Assembly (NCBI RefSeq): GCF_002777745.1
Contig: NZ_MEIO01000062.1
Span: 62,001 to 126,000, forward strand
Reading direction: 5' to 3'
Length of the DNA: 64,000 nt
Origin: Snodgrassella alvi
Lineage (GTDB): Bacteria > Pseudomonadota > Gammaproteobacteria > Burkholderiales > Neisseriaceae
This document shows positions 9,570 through 18,193 of the stretch, piece after piece. Position numbers and translations under genes: made by a program. The first letter of the stretch is position 1. The number at the start of each line of letters is the position of its first letter. The notes beneath the pieces were generated by a model that was given only the letters and a program-made list of their open reading frames with translations, did not search any database and had not been told where the DNA came from.

Positions 9570-10156
9570 CTGTTAGCTGAATTGTTGTATGTTAATGATA
9601 TTGTTTATTTTATTTATGTAACTGTATCCAGCTTTATTCAAAGAGCTCCTACTAATGGTAAAGAACTGAACAGTTTTGGGTTTAGCGGAAGTTTTAATAT
9701 GCCTTTAAGTATAGTTTTTCTCTTTGTTCAATTAATTAATAAATATTGAGAACTGTATAAATTGTTATCTTGCACACAATGCTTTTGTCGTTGTATCTGC
9801 CGCTAATTTTTTATTATAAATCCATTTGTTTCAACATATTAAATTATATACCAGCAGGTAGTTGGCAGATTTCACAAGTAAGTGTGATCTACAGTTAATT
9901 GTTAGCGGTTTATCGATTATTCAATGTGTGTTTATTCAGCCTTATTGTTCTTGTTCTGATACGAATTACTTAACCGCCGCAATATTGTTGTCACGCGGCG
10001 CAATTGTAGGCTGATACCATTTCAATTTTCTAAAATTATTTATTATTTTAATCAATATTTTAATTAAATAATTGTATTTGTGTTTGGAACGGCTGCTTAA
10101 AAATTGTACAATAATCCATATCTGAATACTATTTCCCCATATTTGATTTACTGATT
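9570..10156. other. long AT-rich intergenic region
   Basis: About 590 bp between dxs and dusB without a supportable ORF. A weak hairpin CGCCGC...GCGGCG (about 9975-10000) with a 14-nt loop is visible. A good sigma-70 promoter lies near its right end. No decayed gene was recognised. Confidence 0.5.
10084..10112 (+). promoter_or_regulatory. dusB-fis promoter
   Basis: TTGGAA (10084-10089) and TACAAT (10107-10112) are separated by exactly 17 bp and lie 44 bp before the dusB start. This would be the promoter for the dusB-fis unit. Confidence 0.55.
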
Positions 10157-11161
10157 ATGCAAATTGGTCGTTATCAGCTTACTGCTCCTTTTGCGCTGGC
10201 ACCAATGGCAGGCATAACTGATAAGCCTTTTCGTCAGTTATGTCGTGAATTTGGTGCAGGCTGGGCAGTGAGTGAAATGATTACCAGTGACCCAGATTTG
10301 CAGCAAACACGCAAGACTTTACAGCGCGCTAATTATGAGGGTGAGGATGGTATCAGAGTAGTACAGATTGCTGGCAGTAACCCGCAGCAATTGGCAGAAG
10401 CTGCACGCTATAATGTAGCCCGTGGTGCAGCGGTAATTGATATCAATATGGGTTGTCCGGCGAAAAAAGTATGTAATGTGCTGGCAGGTAGTGCCTTATT
10501 ACAAAATGAATCGCTGGTTGAGGCAATTTTGCAGGCAGTTGTTGGTGCTGTTGATGTGCCAGTAACTCTGAAGACCCGTCTGGGCTGGGATGATGAGCAT
10601 CGTAATGTTGTGACTATTGCGCATATGGCAGAAAGGGCAGGAATTGCTGCTCTTGCTATACATGGCCGTACACGTACACAAATGTATCGTGGAGAAGCCA
10701 GTTATGAGTTGATTACACAGGTACGACAGCAGGTTAGCTTGCCATTGTGGGTTAATGGTGATATTACCAGCCCGCAAAAAGCATTAAGAGTTTGGTGCAA
10801 GACTGGTGCAGACGGTGTAATGATTGGACGCGCAGCTCAAGGACAACCGTGGCTGTTTCGTGACTTGATACATTACCATAAGTGTGGTTGTTTGCCACCT
10901 TCTCTGACCGTAGCAGAGCATGCTCAGGTTATAGTTCGTCATATCGCTGCTATGCATGATTTTTATGGCATAGTTATGGGTGTACGTATTGCTCGTAAGC
11001 ATATTGGCTGGTATGTGGCTGCATTGCCGGGAGGTGAGCATTTTCGCAGGCAAATTAATACAGTAGATGATGCGCAAATGCAGTTGCATTTGGTTAATAA
11101 CTTTTTAGACAGGCAGGTAGCACAATTAGCTACATGGCCGTGTGCCTATCGGAACCAGTAA
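10157..11161 (+). CDS. dusB: tRNA-dihydrouridine synthase B
   Basis: FMN-dependent reduction of uridine to dihydrouridine (position 17) in tRNA. Family markers are APMAGITDKPFRQLCREFGAG near the N-terminus, DINMGCPAKKV with the catalytic Cys at about residue 101, AIHGRTRTQMYRGEASYE, and VNGDITSPQKA with GADGVMIGRAAQGQPWLFRD for the FMN phosphate. The 334 residues form a TIM barrel plus helical C-terminal domain. The dusB subclass is chosen over dusA/dusC from the GVMIGRAAQGQPWLF motif and because fis follows 32 bp downstream, a widely conserved pair. Confidence 0.95.
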   Translation: MQIGRYQLTAPFALAPMAGITDKPFRQLCREFGAGWAVSEMITSDPDLQQTRKTLQRANYEGEDGIRVVQIAGSNPQQLAEAARYNVARGAAVIDINMGCPAKKVCNVLAGSALLQNESLVEAILQAVVGAVDVPVTLKTRLGWDDEHRNVVTIAHMAERAGIAALAIHGRTRTQMYRGEASYELITQVRQQVSLPLWVNGDITSPQKALRVWCKTGADGVMIGRAAQGQPWLFRDLIHYHKCGCLPPSLTVAEHAQVIVRHIAAMHDFYGIVMGVRIARKHIGWYVAALPGGEHFRRQINTVDDAQMQLHLVNNFLDRQVAQLATWPCAYRNQ

Positions 11162-11193
11162 GCAGTTTGCCCTGTCATATGAGGAAAATGTAA

Positions 11194-11439
11194 ATGAGTG
11201 AAGCATCTAAAGTTAGTATCGCTCAATGTATAGAGGCAAATGTACGGCAATATTTTGCAGATTTGGATGGTGAAACCCCTTGCGCTGTTTATGATATGGT
11301 GTTGCAGCAGATGGAATTACCGCTATTACGTTGTGTAATGGAGGTTTGTGAGCACAATCAGACTCGCGCCGCACAGATTCTTGGTTTAAATCGTAATACA
11401 CTACGAAAAAAATTAACGCAGTATCATTTGCTGGATTGA
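11194..11439 (+). CDS. fis: Fis-family DNA-binding regulator
   Basis: Small nucleoid-associated protein that bends DNA and regulates growth-linked transcription and recombination. At 81 residues it is slightly shorter than E. coli Fis (98) but normal for Neisseriales. The C-terminal helix-turn-helix reads NQTRAAQILGLNRNTLRKKL, nearly identical across the family. The N-terminal beta-hairpin arm of E. coli Fis, needed for Hin/Gin invertase stimulation, appears shortened. Second gene of the dusB-fis unit; purH starts 32 bp later and may be read through. Confidence 0.95.
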   Translation: MSEASKVSIAQCIEANVRQYFADLDGETPCAVYDMVLQQMELPLLRCVMEVCEHNQTRAAQILGLNRNTLRKKLTQYHLLD

Positions 11440-11471
11440 ATCAGTAATATTTGTATATTAAGGAAGAAGTC

Positions 11472-13046
11472 ATGGCTGTAATCAAACGGGCATTGTTGAG
11501 TGTATCAGACAAAAACGGTGTGATAGATTTTGCACACCAGCTAACGCAACTAGGAGTTGAATTGCTCTCAACTGGGGGAACAGCCAGTTTATTGGCCAAT
11601 GCGGGCATTGCGGTGACTGAGGTAGCGGACTATACCGGTTTTCCAGAAATGCTGGATGGGCGGGTAAAGACATTACATCCCAAAATTCATGGTGGTATTT
11701 TGGGACGGCGTGATTGTCCTGAACACATGGCACAAATGGCAGCGCATGATATTGGCACTATAGATCTAGTATGTGTGAATTTGTATCCGTTTGCTGCAAC
11801 AGTGGCGAAACCAGATTGTACGCTGGAAGATGCCATCGAAAATATTGATATTGGTGGTCCGACAATGGTGCGTTCCGCTGCTAAAAACTGGCGTAACGTA
11901 GCCATTGTTACAGACAGTAATGATTATGCGGCAATTATTGCAGAAATACAGCAGCAGGGCTGTCTGTCAGAGCAGACCCGTTTTAATCTGTCACGTAAAG
12001 CTTTTGCGCATACAGCGCAATATGATGGCATGATTGCCAATTATTTGACTCGTGTTGATGATGAAAAATTGTCTGGAAAACCAGATTTACATACTTTCCC
12101 CCAGCAATATAATCAAAGCTGGCTGAAAGTACAGGATTTACGCTATGGCGAAAATCCGCACCAGCAAGCTGCCTTTTATTGTGATTTACACCCGGCAGCC
12201 GGTAGTCTGGCCAATTATCAGCAATTGCAGGGGAAAGAACTATCATATAACAATATTGCTGACGCCGACGCAGCTTGGGAAGCAGTTAAATCTTTCACCC
12301 AGCCTGCCTGTGTTATCGTCAAACATGCTAATCCTTGTGGGGTAGCAGTGGCTACTGATACCCTAAACGCATACCGGTTGGCATTTGCTACCGATAAAAC
12401 CAGTGCTTTTGGCGGCATTATTGCTTTTAACCGCGAAGTAGATGCAGCGACAGTAGAAGCCGTTACCGGACAGTTTCTTGAAGTATTAATGGCTCCCGGA
12501 TTTACTGCCGAAGCAAAAGCCATCATAGCAGCTAAGAAGAATGTGCGTGTACTCGAAATTCCTTTATCTGCCGGAGCAAATCAGTTTGAACTAAAACGTG
12601 TAGGCGGCGGATTACTGGTACAGACCCCAGACAATCATCAGATAGAAACGGACGAACTACAGATAGTCACAACGCGAGCACCTACTGAGCAAGAAATGCA
12701 AGATTTGCTATTTGTGTGGAAAGTGGCTAAGTGCGTGAAATCAAATGCAATTGTGTTTGGTAAGGGGGGGCAAACCTACGGTATAGGGGCCGGACAAATG
12801 AGTCGGGTTGATTCAACTCGGATTGCCGCGCGTAAAGCAGAGGATGCAGGCTTTGAACTTGCTGGTGCCTGTGCTGCTTCAGATGCATTTTTCCCATTTA
12901 GAGATGGGGTGGATGTAATTGCTGCTCAAGGTATTAAGGCCATTATTCAGCCTGGTGGTTCAGTACGTGATGAGGAAGTAATTGCTGCGGCCAATGAGCA
13001 TGGTATTGCAATGGTAGTAACCGGCGTGCGTCATTTCCGCCATTAA
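11472..13046 (+). CDS. purH: bifunctional AICAR transformylase / IMP cyclohydrolase
   Basis: Catalyses the last two steps of de novo purine synthesis, AICAR to FAICAR to IMP. The N-terminal IMP cyclohydrolase (about 1-200, MGS-like fold) shows [15 protein letters not shown] and [15 protein letters not shown] plus [19 protein letters not shown]. The C-terminal transformylase carries [15 protein letters not shown] and the KHANPCGVA catalytic Lys-His segment, ending [12 protein letters not shown]...[10 protein letters not shown]. Start ATG 11472 follows AGGAAGAAG directly; an upstream in-frame start 21 bp earlier lacks family support. Length 524 is typical. Confidence 0.98.
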   Translation: MAVIKRALLSVSDKNGVIDFAHQLTQLGVELLSTGGTASLLANAGIAVTEVADYTGFPEMLDGRVKTLHPKIHGGILGRRDCPEHMAQMAAHDIGTIDLVCVNLYPFAATVAKPDCTLEDAIENIDIGGPTMVRSAAKNWRNVAIVTDSNDYAAIIAEIQQQGCLSEQTRFNLSRKAFAHTAQYDGMIANYLTRVDDEKLSGKPDLHTFPQQYNQSWLKVQDLRYGENPHQQAAFYCDLHPAAGSLANYQQLQGKELSYNNIADADAAWEAVKSFTQPACVIVKHANPCGVAVATDTLNAYRLAFATDKTSAFGGIIAFNREVDAATVEAVTGQFLEVLMAPGFTAEAKAIIAAKKNVRVLEIPLSAGANQFELKRVGGGLLVQTPDNHQIETDELQIVTTRAPTEQEMQDLLFVWKVAKCVKSNAIVFGKGGQTYGIGAGQMSRVDSTRIAARKAEDAGFELAGACAASDAFFPFRDGVDVIAAQGIKAIIQPGGSVRDEEVIAAANEHGIAMVVTGVRHFRH

Positions 13047-13130
13047 TATTAAGCTATTATCTTTCAGAAATAATGCAATTTTAGCTTAACCATTAGCGCA
13101 TAACAGCATTAATGTTTAATCAATCTGTCT

Positions 13131-13937
13131 ATGGAACTGCTTACTTACTTATTGATAGGTGCTGTAGCAGGCTTTGCCGCCGGCCTGTTTGGGGTTGGCG
13201 GTGGATTGATTGTCGTGCCTGTTCTGTATGTTGTCTTCATGCGCGCCGGTTATGATGAAGCAGTAACCATGCATCTGGCTCTGGGTACATCACTGGCCAC
13301 CATCATCATTACCTCCATTAGCTCTATGCTGGCTCATAATAAAAACCATGCAGTGCTCTGGCCGGTAGTAGGACGTTTAACTCCCGGACTCATATTGGGT
13401 TCATTCGGGGGCACAGCTATTGCTGATGCTTTATCTGGTCAGAAACTACAACTGGTTATTAGTATTTTTACCTTATTCGTTGGTATCAGCATGTTCCGCA
13501 GCTCTCGGACGAAAATCAGCGTGCAGCACAGACAATCTATTAATTCACACTGGCATTGGTTTGCCGGAGCTATTATCGGCATAGCATCTGCCCTATTTGG
13601 CATTGGCGGAGGCAGCTTAACCGTACCCTATCTGAACCGTTGCGGGCTAGCAATGCCACAAGCAGTAGGTTCCTCTGCTGCTTGTGGTTTACCAGTTGCA
13701 ATTACAGGTGCTTTAGGCTTTATGTTTTTTGGTGCACATGAACAAACTCATATAGCCCATACTATTGGTTATATCCATATTTATGCTTTTGTTGGCATTA
13801 GTGTAATGAGCTTTATTACAGCTAGGCAGGGAGCAAAAGTAGCACATTGGCTTTCACCAGTAATGTTGAAAAAAAGCTTTGCATGTTTGCTCTTATGCAT
13901 GAGCATGTATTTTTTAAGCAAAGCCCTGCCACTATGA
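13131..13937 (+). CDS. TSUP-family membrane transporter (TauE/SafE)
   Basis: A 268-residue inner-membrane protein with the twofold repeat of the TSUP family: GAVAGFAAGLFGVGGGLIVVPVL at the N-terminus and a matching GAIIGIASALFGIGGGSLTVPYL at about residue 146. About eight hydrophobic segments are visible. Family members export or import sulfite, sulfonates or other organosulfur anions; the substrate here is not determinable. It follows purH by 84 bp and precedes gloC by 25 bp on the same strand, so co-transcription with gloC is likely. Confidence 0.88.
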   Translation: MELLTYLLIGAVAGFAAGLFGVGGGLIVVPVLYVVFMRAGYDEAVTMHLALGTSLATIIITSISSMLAHNKNHAVLWPVVGRLTPGLILGSFGGTAIADALSGQKLQLVISIFTLFVGISMFRSSRTKISVQHRQSINSHWHWFAGAIIGIASALFGIGGGSLTVPYLNRCGLAMPQAVGSSAACGLPVAITGALGFMFFGAHEQTHIAHTIGYIHIYAFVGISVMSFITARQGAKVAHWLSPVMLKKSFACLLLCMSMYFLSKALPL

Positions 13938-13962
13938 ATAAATAGTGGAGTAAAGGAAAAAA

Positions 13963-14598
13963 ATGGCTTTACAAATGCAGATTATACCCGTGACACCATT
14001 TCAACAGAATGCGGCACTACTATGGGATGATGTTAATAAGGACGCTGTATTAACTGATGTCGGTGGTGAAGCTGACCGTTTGTTGGGAGCAGTAGCTAAG
14101 CATCAGCTTAAACTACAGGCCATCTGGTTAACACACGGCCATCTTGACCATGTTAGCGGTGTGGCAGATTTAATTGCTAGGCAAGCTGTCCCAGTATTGG
14201 GGCCTAATCAGGCAGATGATTACTGGTTGCAGGCATTACCAGAAGTGACTGCTAATTATGGTTTTCCTGTTTGTCAGGCATTAACGCCTACTCGTTGGTT
14301 ACAGGATGGTGATGAGTTAACTGTTGGTGAACATACATTTATTGTCTATCACGTACCCGGGCATACCCCTGGACATGTCGTGTTTTACAGTCAGGCAAAT
14401 AGCCTATTGATTGCTGGTGATGTTTTATTTCGCGAATCTATTGGCCGTACTGATTTTCCGGGTGGAAATCATCATGATTTAATTCAAGGAATCCAGAGTA
14501 AATTGTTTACACTCCCCGATGATACACGTGTTTTATCTGGGCATGGATTTATGACTACTATTGGTCATGAAAAAGCACACAATCCATTTTTGCGTTGA
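13963..14598 (+). CDS. gloC: GloC-type hydroxyacylglutathione hydrolase (metallo-beta-lactamase fold)
   Basis: Type II glyoxalase that hydrolyses S-lactoylglutathione and related thioesters, ending methylglyoxal detoxification. The binuclear zinc motif THGHLDH gives His58, His60, Asp62 and His63. Further ligands are in HVPGHTPGHVVFY, IAGDVLFRESIGRTDFPGG and SGHGFMTTIGHEKAHNPF. The short length (211) without the C-terminal substrate domain of GloB, and the ending HNPFL, point to the GloC/YcbL subgroup rather than GloB. A preceding AAAGGAAAAA is a good ribosome-binding site. Confidence 0.92.
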   Translation: MALQMQIIPVTPFQQNAALLWDDVNKDAVLTDVGGEADRLLGAVAKHQLKLQAIWLTHGHLDHVSGVADLIARQAVPVLGPNQADDYWLQALPEVTANYGFPVCQALTPTRWLQDGDELTVGEHTFIVYHVPGHTPGHVVFYSQANSLLIAGDVLFRESIGRTDFPGGNHHDLIQGIQSKLFTLPDDTRVLSGHGFMTTIGHEKAHNPFLR

Positions 14599-14629
14599 TC
14601 AGACCATACCATATTCTCATGATATCCAA

Positions 14630-14689
14630 ATTTAAATAGCAATTAAAAATTGTCATTGTTAAAAATAATATTTTAATTGCTATTTAAAT
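14630..14689. terminator. 19-bp perfect inverted repeat between convergent genes
   Basis: Arms at 14630-14648 and 14671-14689 are exact reverse complements and almost purely A/T, with a 22-nt loop. Because gloC (+) and ampG (-) converge here, it probably works as a bidirectional terminator. The T-runs at the arm ends support this in both directions. Confidence 0.65.
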
Positions 14690-14763
14690 AACTTGATATA
14701 TTAATCAGCTTTAGATAAATGTCTGGTAACGTTTTTGCGTGTTGAATCATGAGTAATAAATAT

Positions 14764-16050
14764 TTAGGCATTAGTTACCTTTTTATTCCACGGTGCAACC
14801 TTTACTAACAACAGCATACCCGGCAAGGCCAGAAAAAAACATAGCCAGAAAAAATTCACATAGCCCAACCAATTAATCAAATATCCTGTTGTCGCGTTAA
14901 TCAAGGTTCTTGGTATTGCAGCAAGACTGGTAAAAAGTGCCAGTTGTGTCGCTGTAAAGGCAGGAGTGGTTTCCCGCGCCATATAAGCCACAAAAGCAGC
15001 TGTGCCCAAACCTACACCAATAGCTTCAAATCCAATAACAACAGCCAGTATCACCAGCTGTTTTGCACCGATAACTGTAAAAGGCCCCTGACTAGCCAGC
15101 CAAGTGAAACCCAGAATAGAAAACAATTGCACCAATCCGAATAACCATAAAGCACGGTTAATACCCAGTTTAATCATCCAGATACCGCCCAGAATACCCG
15201 CAATAATTGTTGGCCATAAACCAGCATTTTTGGCAATCAGACCAATATTTTCGTTACTAAAGCCCATATCCAAATAAAAGGGTGTAGCTAGCGCAGTGGC
15301 CATACTATCACCAAGTTTATACAGGAAAATAAAAAACAGTACCAGCAAGGCATTTTTAACTCCCTTGCGTACAAAAAACTCTTTAAAAGGTTCAATAACT
15401 GTCTGTTTAAAAGATTTTGGCGTTGTTGCTGGCAACTGTGGTTCATGTGCCAGAAAGAGCGTCATAAACAGGCCTGGCAACATAAATAATGCTGTAATGG
15501 CAAATACCGTTGGCCACGAATATAAACCAGTTAGTATGAGCGCCAAAGAACCGGGCACAAGTGCCGCAATACGATAAGCATTCACATGGATCGCATTGCC
15601 TAGCCCTAGCTCATTATCCTGTAGTATTTCACGCCGGTAAGCATCCAGTACAATATCCTGACTGGCAGCAAAAAAAGCCACAAACAGAGATAGAGTCTTA
15701 ATTGCAGTCATATTTTGTTGCGGATTAAGCCCTGTATAACCCAGTAATGCCAATAATAGGGCAATCTGTGTGACAAACATCCAGCCTCGTCGTCTCCCCA
15801 ACCATGGAAAATGAACCGCATCCATCAGTGGCGACCATAAGAATTTCCAGGTAAAAGGTAAACCAACGATTGAAAACAGACCAATAGTAGCTAAATCTAC
15901 ACCTTCATTACGCAGCCATGCCGGAATCAGGTTAATCAGAAAATATAACGGTAAACCAGAACTAAAACCCGTAAACACACAAATCAGCATATGACGGCTA
16001 AAAATTCTATGCCATAAAGATGTAGTTAATTGAGTCTTATTCTGAACCAT
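14764..16050 (-). CDS. ampG: AmpG-type muropeptide permease (MFS)
   Basis: Inner-membrane major-facilitator protein that imports anhydro-muropeptides for cell-wall recycling. The N-terminal stretch has the AmpG pattern GFSSGLPLYFLINLIPAWL...GVDLATIGLFSIVGLPFTWKFLWSPLMD, then GRRRGWM, and AASQDIVLDAYRREIL on helix 4. Twelve transmembrane helices fit the 428 residues. In Neisseria AmpG efficiency sets how much toxic peptidoglycan monomer is released. Here the gene appears monocistronic. An AmpG paralog with a different substrate is possible but the signatures are strong. Confidence 0.88.
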   Translation of the reverse strand: MVQNKTQLTTSLWHRIFSRHMLICVFTGFSSGLPLYFLINLIPAWLRNEGVDLATIGLFSIVGLPFTWKFLWSPLMDAVHFPWLGRRRGWMFVTQIALLLALLGYTGLNPQQNMTAIKTLSLFVAFFAASQDIVLDAYRREILQDNELGLGNAIHVNAYRIAALVPGSLALILTGLYSWPTVFAITALFMLPGLFMTLFLAHEPQLPATTPKSFKQTVIEPFKEFFVRKGVKNALLVLFFIFLYKLGDSMATALATPFYLDMGFSNENIGLIAKNAGLWPTIIAGILGGIWMIKLGINRALWLFGLVQLFSILGFTWLASQGPFTVIGAKQLVILAVVIGFEAIGVGLGTAAFVAYMARETTPAFTATQLALFTSLAAIPRTLINATTGYLINWLGYVNFFWLCFFLALPGMLLLVKVAPWNKKVTNA

Positions 16051-16195
16051 ACAAATATCATCCTACAGCAAATTGCATATGCTTGAAAATTTTAAATAAA
16101 CCTAAATTATTTATGCAATTGGCGCAATTTATTAAAAAAGACAACGCAATGGTAATAAACTACTATTGTACGCCAGTTTGAAATAGCATAAAGCT

Positions 16196-16219
16196 CCTGA
16201 TATCCTGGCTTATATCAGG
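16196..16219 (-). terminator. hairpin downstream of rmuC
   Basis: Inverted repeat CCTGATAT / ATATCAGG with an 8-nt loop, about 57 bp after the rmuC stop. The U-tract on the minus strand is modest (AGCTTTAT). Confidence 0.45.
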
Positions 16220-16275
16220 TAATATGTAAATTATTAATACAAAAAAGATAAATAAATCGTGAATCTACATCGCTT

Positions 16276-17886
16276 TTAGAGAGAATCCGTAGTAACTAGC
16301 GGCAATTCTTCTTCGTCCTCTTCTGAGCATTGATAGTGTTCTGGTAAACTTTTGCCGCTCTGCACACCTAATTTACGTAATTTATTTGCCTTACTCACCA
16401 GATTCCCACGGCCATTTACCAATTGCCCCATAGCTTTCTGAAATTGTCCCTGTGCCTGATCCAGATTTTTACCCACACCTTCCAGAGTACTTACAAAGCC
16501 GACAAATTTGTCATACAACTTGCCACCTTCTTTTGCGATGGTCAAAGCATTCTGATTTTGTTGTTCACTACGCCAGATATGAGCAATCGTACGCAGCGTA
16601 GCCAGCAAAGTACTGGGGCCTACCAGCATAATCCGCTTCTGAAAACAATCATCAAACAGGTGATTATCCTGTTGCAGAGCAAGTAAATACGCTGGTTCAA
16701 CCGGAATAAACATAAACACAAAGTCCAGCGTGTTTAGTCCATCAATTTCATCATAACATTTGGTTGAAAGTTCTTTAATATGCTGACGTACCGACTGAAT
16801 ATGCGCCGCCAGTGCCTTATCAGCACTACTAGCATCAGTTGCCTGAGTATAGCGAATATAAGCCGTAAGCGATGTTTTGGCATCAATAACGATCTGCTTA
16901 TTTTCTGGTAGATTTATCAGTACATCTGGTTGTAACCGGCGCTTGTGGCCAAATTCATCAATAATAGTAGAAGAAGCTTGTAAAACATACTCTCGCCCCT
17001 TATGCAAACCAGAATTTTCCAATACCTTTTCCAGAATCATTTCACCCCAGTTGCCCTGACTCTTATTCTGGGTACCAGACAGAGCATCAGTAAGTGCTTT
17101 AGCATCACTATGCAATTGAGCGTTTAATTGCTGTAAGTGCTTTAGCTCAGTTTCCAGAGTAGTACGCTCTTTTGCCTCTTTTTCATAGGTATTTTGCACC
17201 AGTTGACTGAAACCTTGCATGCGCTCGTGCAAAGGATTCAGCAATTGGCTAAGACTGGCCTGATTCTGCTCACTAAAGCGTTTACTCTTCTCTTCCAAAA
17301 TGTCATTAGCGAGTGACTTAAACTGATCACTGAGACTAGTACGAGCCTCATTTAAAAGCGCCAGTTTTTCTTCATATGCCTCGCGTTCATGCTGAAGCTG
17401 AGTAGCCAGACGACTATTTTCCACACGTGCATGATTTAATTCTTCCTGAACCTGCGTATATTCTTCTTCACGCAAGCGCCATTCCTCACCACGCAACTGC
17501 CAGTTTTGTAACTGTTGTTCTGCCGTAGCCAGTTTAGTAGAAATAACTTGATATCGTTCTGAAGCTAAACGATATTGCTGCCGCTCCTGTTGTAACGTTT
17601 CCTGAACATTGACTAATTGAGTATTAACAGCCTCAGCAGTACTCAAACGCTTGTGAACAAGCTGTAATTCCTGACGGCAGTGGCTCAGTTCAGCTTCATT
17701 ATTTTGATTAATTTGTTGTAAATTATTTGCTTCTGTTTGAATACGAACCAGTTCATTTGTTGCTTCCGACAGACGAACGTGCCCAGCCTGACGTTCCTGT
17801 AATAAATTTTGACGTGAAATTAAATGAGAAATGCAAACAAGAGCAATAACTAAAATTATCAAGGTTAACCAAAAAATAGTCGTCAT
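16276..17886 (-). CDS. rmuC: DNA recombination protein RmuC
   Basis: RmuC limits inversions at short inverted repeats and has a restriction-endonuclease-like core. An N-terminal membrane anchor (MTTIFWLTLIILVIALVC) is followed by a long coiled coil (about 25-250) and the conserved nuclease-like domain: SQGNWGEMILEKVLENSGLHKG, QPDVLINLPENKQIVIDAKTSL and FMFIPVEPAYLLAL. ATG 17886 is chosen because the membrane anchor starts there. The frame stays open to 17931, adding 15 residues, and neither start has a clear Shine-Dalgarno. From 17886 the protein has 536 residues. The C-terminal tail is acidic. Confidence 0.92.
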   Translation of the reverse strand: MTTIFWLTLIILVIALVCISHLISRQNLLQERQAGHVRLSEATNELVRIQTEANNLQQINQNNEAELSHCRQELQLVHKRLSTAEAVNTQLVNVQETLQQERQQYRLASERYQVISTKLATAEQQLQNWQLRGEEWRLREEEYTQVQEELNHARVENSRLATQLQHEREAYEEKLALLNEARTSLSDQFKSLANDILEEKSKRFSEQNQASLSQLLNPLHERMQGFSQLVQNTYEKEAKERTTLETELKHLQQLNAQLHSDAKALTDALSGTQNKSQGNWGEMILEKVLENSGLHKGREYVLQASSTIIDEFGHKRRLQPDVLINLPENKQIVIDAKTSLTAYIRYTQATDASSADKALAAHIQSVRQHIKELSTKCYDEIDGLNTLDFVFMFIPVEPAYLLALQQDNHLFDDCFQKRIMLVGPSTLLATLRTIAHIWRSEQQNQNALTIAKEGGKLYDKFVGFVSTLEGVGKNLDQAQGQFQKAMGQLVNGRGNLVSKANKLRKLGVQSGKSLPEHYQCSEEDEEELPLVTTDSL

Positions 17887-18075
17887 GAATGTTTTAAATC
17901 TTAAACAAGAAACTAGTCTCAATAATAGCATGAATTTTGCAAAGCAATCACTCTAAGTAAAAGCTTTGAATTAATAACAAAAAATAATTTTATGACTCAA
18001 TTAAAATTTGAATTAACACTTATAATTTTACTATTAAAAATTAGACGCCAAATAAATTTGTTTCAACTAATTAAA

Positions 18076-18104
18076 TTGATTAAAAAAGTATTGTTTTATA
18101 CAAT
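18076..18104 (+). promoter_or_regulatory. promoter of the 1306-residue glycan gene
   Basis: TTGATT (18076-18081) and TACAAT (18099-18104) are spaced by 17 bp in very AT-rich DNA. The expected transcript start is about 83 nt before the ATG. AT-richness makes chance matches more likely. Confidence 0.45.
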
Positions 18105-18193
18105 AAAAGATAAATATTTATTATAATAATCAAAATTTGATCTAGTCTAAAATTAGTAAGATTTTAATCTTTATTGTTAATAGGTAATATAAA

